From: Streptomyces rochei
GTDB lineage: Bacteria; Actinomycetota; Actinomycetes; Streptomycetales; Streptomycetaceae
Direction of reading: 5' to 3'
Length of the DNA stretch: 38,780 nucleotides
NCBI GenBank assembly: GCA_002155895.1
Contig: MUMD01000044.1
Coordinates: 1-38,780 of the forward strand
Shown here piece by piece: positions 37,403 to 38,780 of this stretch. The stretch's first letter is position 1. Each line of letters starts with the position of its first letter. Both the position numbers and the translations under genes were made by a program. Below the pieces are notes generated by a model, which saw only the letters and a program-made list of their open reading frames with translations, did no database searches and was not told where the DNA came from.

Positions 37403-38780
37403 TCACACGGGCAGGAAGTTGATCGGGTGGTCGTCGGTCGCCCACAGGTACTGGACGGCGTACGCCCGCCAGGGCCGCCAGGCCGCCGCACGGGCGGTCA
37501 GCGCCGCCGGGGTCGAGGGCAGGCCCAGTTCCCCGGCGGCGCGGCGGATGCCGAGGTCGGTGGGGAGGAAGGCGTCCGGGTCGCCGAGGGCCCGCATGGC
37601 GATGACGTCGGCGGTCCAGGGGCCGAAGCCGGGGAGGGCCAGGAGGCGGGCCCGGGTCTCGGCCCAGTCGGTCTCCACGCCCAGGTTGAGCGAGCCGTCG
37701 GCCAGGTGGGAGACGAGGGTGGTGAAGGTCGTGCGGCGGGTGCGGGGCATGGCCAGGGTCTCGGGGTCCACCGACGCCAGGGCCTCGGTGGACGGGAAGA
37801 GATGGGTCAGGCCGCCCTCGGGGTCGTCGACCGGGTCGCCGTGCGCCGTGACCAGGCGGGCGGCGTGGGTACGGGCGGCGGCCGTGGAGACCTGCTGGCC
37901 GAGCACGGCCCGTACGGCGAACTCCGCCTCGTCCACCGTGCGCGGCACGCGCCGCCCGGGCGCCTTGTCGACGAGCGGCGCCAGCAGCGGGTCGGCGCGC
38001 AGTTGGTCGTCGACGGCCGTCGGGTCGGCGTCCAGGTCGAGCAGGCGGCGGCACCGGCTGATCGCGACGGTCAGGTCGCGCGGGTCGGCGAGGGTGAGGC
38101 GGCAGGCGATGTGGTCGGGGTTCGGGGTGAGGGCCACGATGCCGTGACCGTACGGGAGGCGCAGGGTGCGCCGGTACGCGCCGTCCCGCCACTCCTCCAC
38201 GCCGGGTACGGCGGTGGCGGCGAGGTGTCCGAAGAGGTTGTCGGGGTTGAGGGGGGCGCGGAAGGGGAGGCGGAGCGACAGCGTGCCGGGCGCGCTGCCC
38301 GCGGGGCGGTCCTCGGGGGCTCGGGTGCGCAGCTCGCTCGGGGAGAGGGCGTAGACCTCGCGGACCGTGTCGTTGAAGGTGCGGACGGAGGAGAAGCCGG
38401 CCGCGAAGGCGATGTCGGCCATGGGCAGCGCGGTGGTCTCGATGAGCAGCCGGGCGGTCTGGGCGCGCTGGGCGCGGGCGAGGGCGAGCGGGCCCGCGCC
38501 CAGCTCGGCGAGGAGCTGGCGTTCGACCTGGCGGGTGCTGTAGCCGAGCCGGGCGGCGAGACCGGGCACGCCCTCGCGGTCCACGACGCCGTCGGCGATC
38601 AGGCGCATGGCGCGGGCGGTCAGGTCGGCCCGCTCGTTCCATTCCGGGGAGCCGGGGCTGGTGTCCGGGCGGCAGCGCTTGCACGCCCGGAACCCGGCCT
38701 GCTGGCAGGCCGCCGCGCTCGGGTAGAACGTCATGTTCGCGGGCTTGGGCGGCACCACCGGGCAGCTGGGCCGGCAGTAG
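37403..38780 (-). CDS. alkA: Ada-AlkA fusion: Ada zinc/AraC regulatory module with DNA-3-methyladenine glycosylase (5' end cut by window edge)
   Basis: The reading frame is open to the right edge, so the N-terminus is missing. The last bases read on the minus strand as YCRPSCPVVPPKPANMTFYPS, continuing to ACKRCRPD. These supply the four zinc cysteines of the Ada N-terminal domain, including the phosphotriester-accepting Cys of YCRPSC. An AraC-type helix-turn-helix pair follows (VPGLAARLGYSTRQVERQL; ADIAFAAGFSSVRTFNDTVRE). The C-terminal half is AlkA: an N-terminal beta domain (LSLRLPFRAPLNPDNL) and the helix-hairpin-helix/GPD core ALPGFGPWTADVIAMRALG, with catalytic Asp in LPTDLGIRRA. The protein should sense methyl-phosphotriesters, activate its own operon, and excise alkylated bases. 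It is cotranscribed with ogt. Confidence 0.95.
   Translation of the reverse strand, partial: YCRPSCPVVPPKPANMTFYPSAAACQQAGFRACKRCRPDTSPGSPEWNERADLTARAMRLIADGVVDREGVPGLAARLGYSTRQVERQLLAELGAGPLALARAQRAQTARLLIETTALPMADIAFAAGFSSVRTFNDTVREVYALSPSELRTRAPEDRPAGSAPGTLSLRLPFRAPLNPDNLFGHLAATAVPGVEEWRDGAYRRTLRLPYGHGIVALTPNPDHIACRLTLADPRDLTVAISRCRRLLDLDADPTAVDDQLRADPLLAPLVDKAPGRRVPRTVDEAEFAVRAVLGQQVSTAAARTHAARLVTAHGDPVDDPEGGLTHLFPSTEALASVDPETLAMPRTRRTTFTTLVSHLADGSLNLGVETDWAETRARLLALPGFGPWTADVIAMRALGDPDAFLPTDLGIRRAAGELGLPSTPAALTARAAAWRPWRAYAVQYLWATDDHPINFLPV

Overview
The window is chromosomal DNA of a high-G+C actinomycete, almost certainly Streptomyces or a close relative. The base composition is very G/C rich with strong third-position bias. 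GTG and occasionally TTG starts occur, GGAGG-type ribosome binding sites are common, and several genes appear to be leaderless, with a TANNNT -10 box 6-8 bases before the start codon. Gene content is also typical of Streptomyces: an F420-dependent oxidoreductase, a multidomain SpoIIE-type phosphatase, and the ethylmalonyl-CoA cluster. I see no insertion sequence, prophage, tRNA, rRNA or CRISPR array. Both edges cut through genes.

Left part (1-6.3 kb). A type II NADH dehydrogenase-like gene runs off the left edge, and its C-terminus is built from an in-frame 27-bp minisatellite. It is divergent from an F420/LLM oxidoreductase. Then come a holin-X-like membrane protein, a VOC protein, a large DUF5107/TPR protein and a small DUF6204-like protein.

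Peptidase operon (6.3-12 kb, minus strand). Reading 5' to 3': M55 D-aminopeptidase, M20 peptidase, S9 prolyl-oligopeptidase-like peptidase, S66 LD-carboxypeptidase and a GNAT acetyltransferase. Three of the junctions are overlapping or under 45 bp. Two members act on D-amino-acid bonds, which suggests recycling of cell-wall or other D-containing peptides.

Middle (12-22.9 kb). A methyltransferase, a PAS/GAF/PP2C/HATPase signalling protein, a DHA2 MFS pump fused to three carboxypeptidase-regulatory-like domains, and an SRPBCC protein lie on the minus strand. Opposite them are a radical SAM protein with a textbook actinobacterial LexA box over its promoter, a secreted TAP-like peptidase, and a RidA-family protein. 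A leaderless HEAT-repeat gene closes this part on the minus strand.

Ethylmalonyl-CoA region (22.9-32.5 kb, plus strand). A tandem-duplicated 3-hydroxyacyl-CoA dehydrogenase follows a long structured leader. Next are a leaderless TetR regulator and a strong terminator. A well-formed promoter whose spacer is a perfect palindrome then drives ccr, ecm, mcl, mch and mcd. Together they convert crotonyl-CoA through ethylmalonyl-, methylsuccinyl- and mesaconyl-CoA to glyoxylate and propionyl-CoA. This serves acetyl-CoA assimilation and supplies ethylmalonyl-/methylmalonyl-CoA extender units.

Right part (32.5-38.8 kb). psd and pssA (phosphatidylethanolamine synthesis) are followed by a convergent glycerate kinase, a leaderless NUDIX hydrolase and a leaderless sirtuin. 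An (CACCCGG)8 tandem array sits just upstream of the sirtuin promoter. Last is an Ada-AlkA fusion with ogt, an alkylation-repair pair that runs off the right edge.
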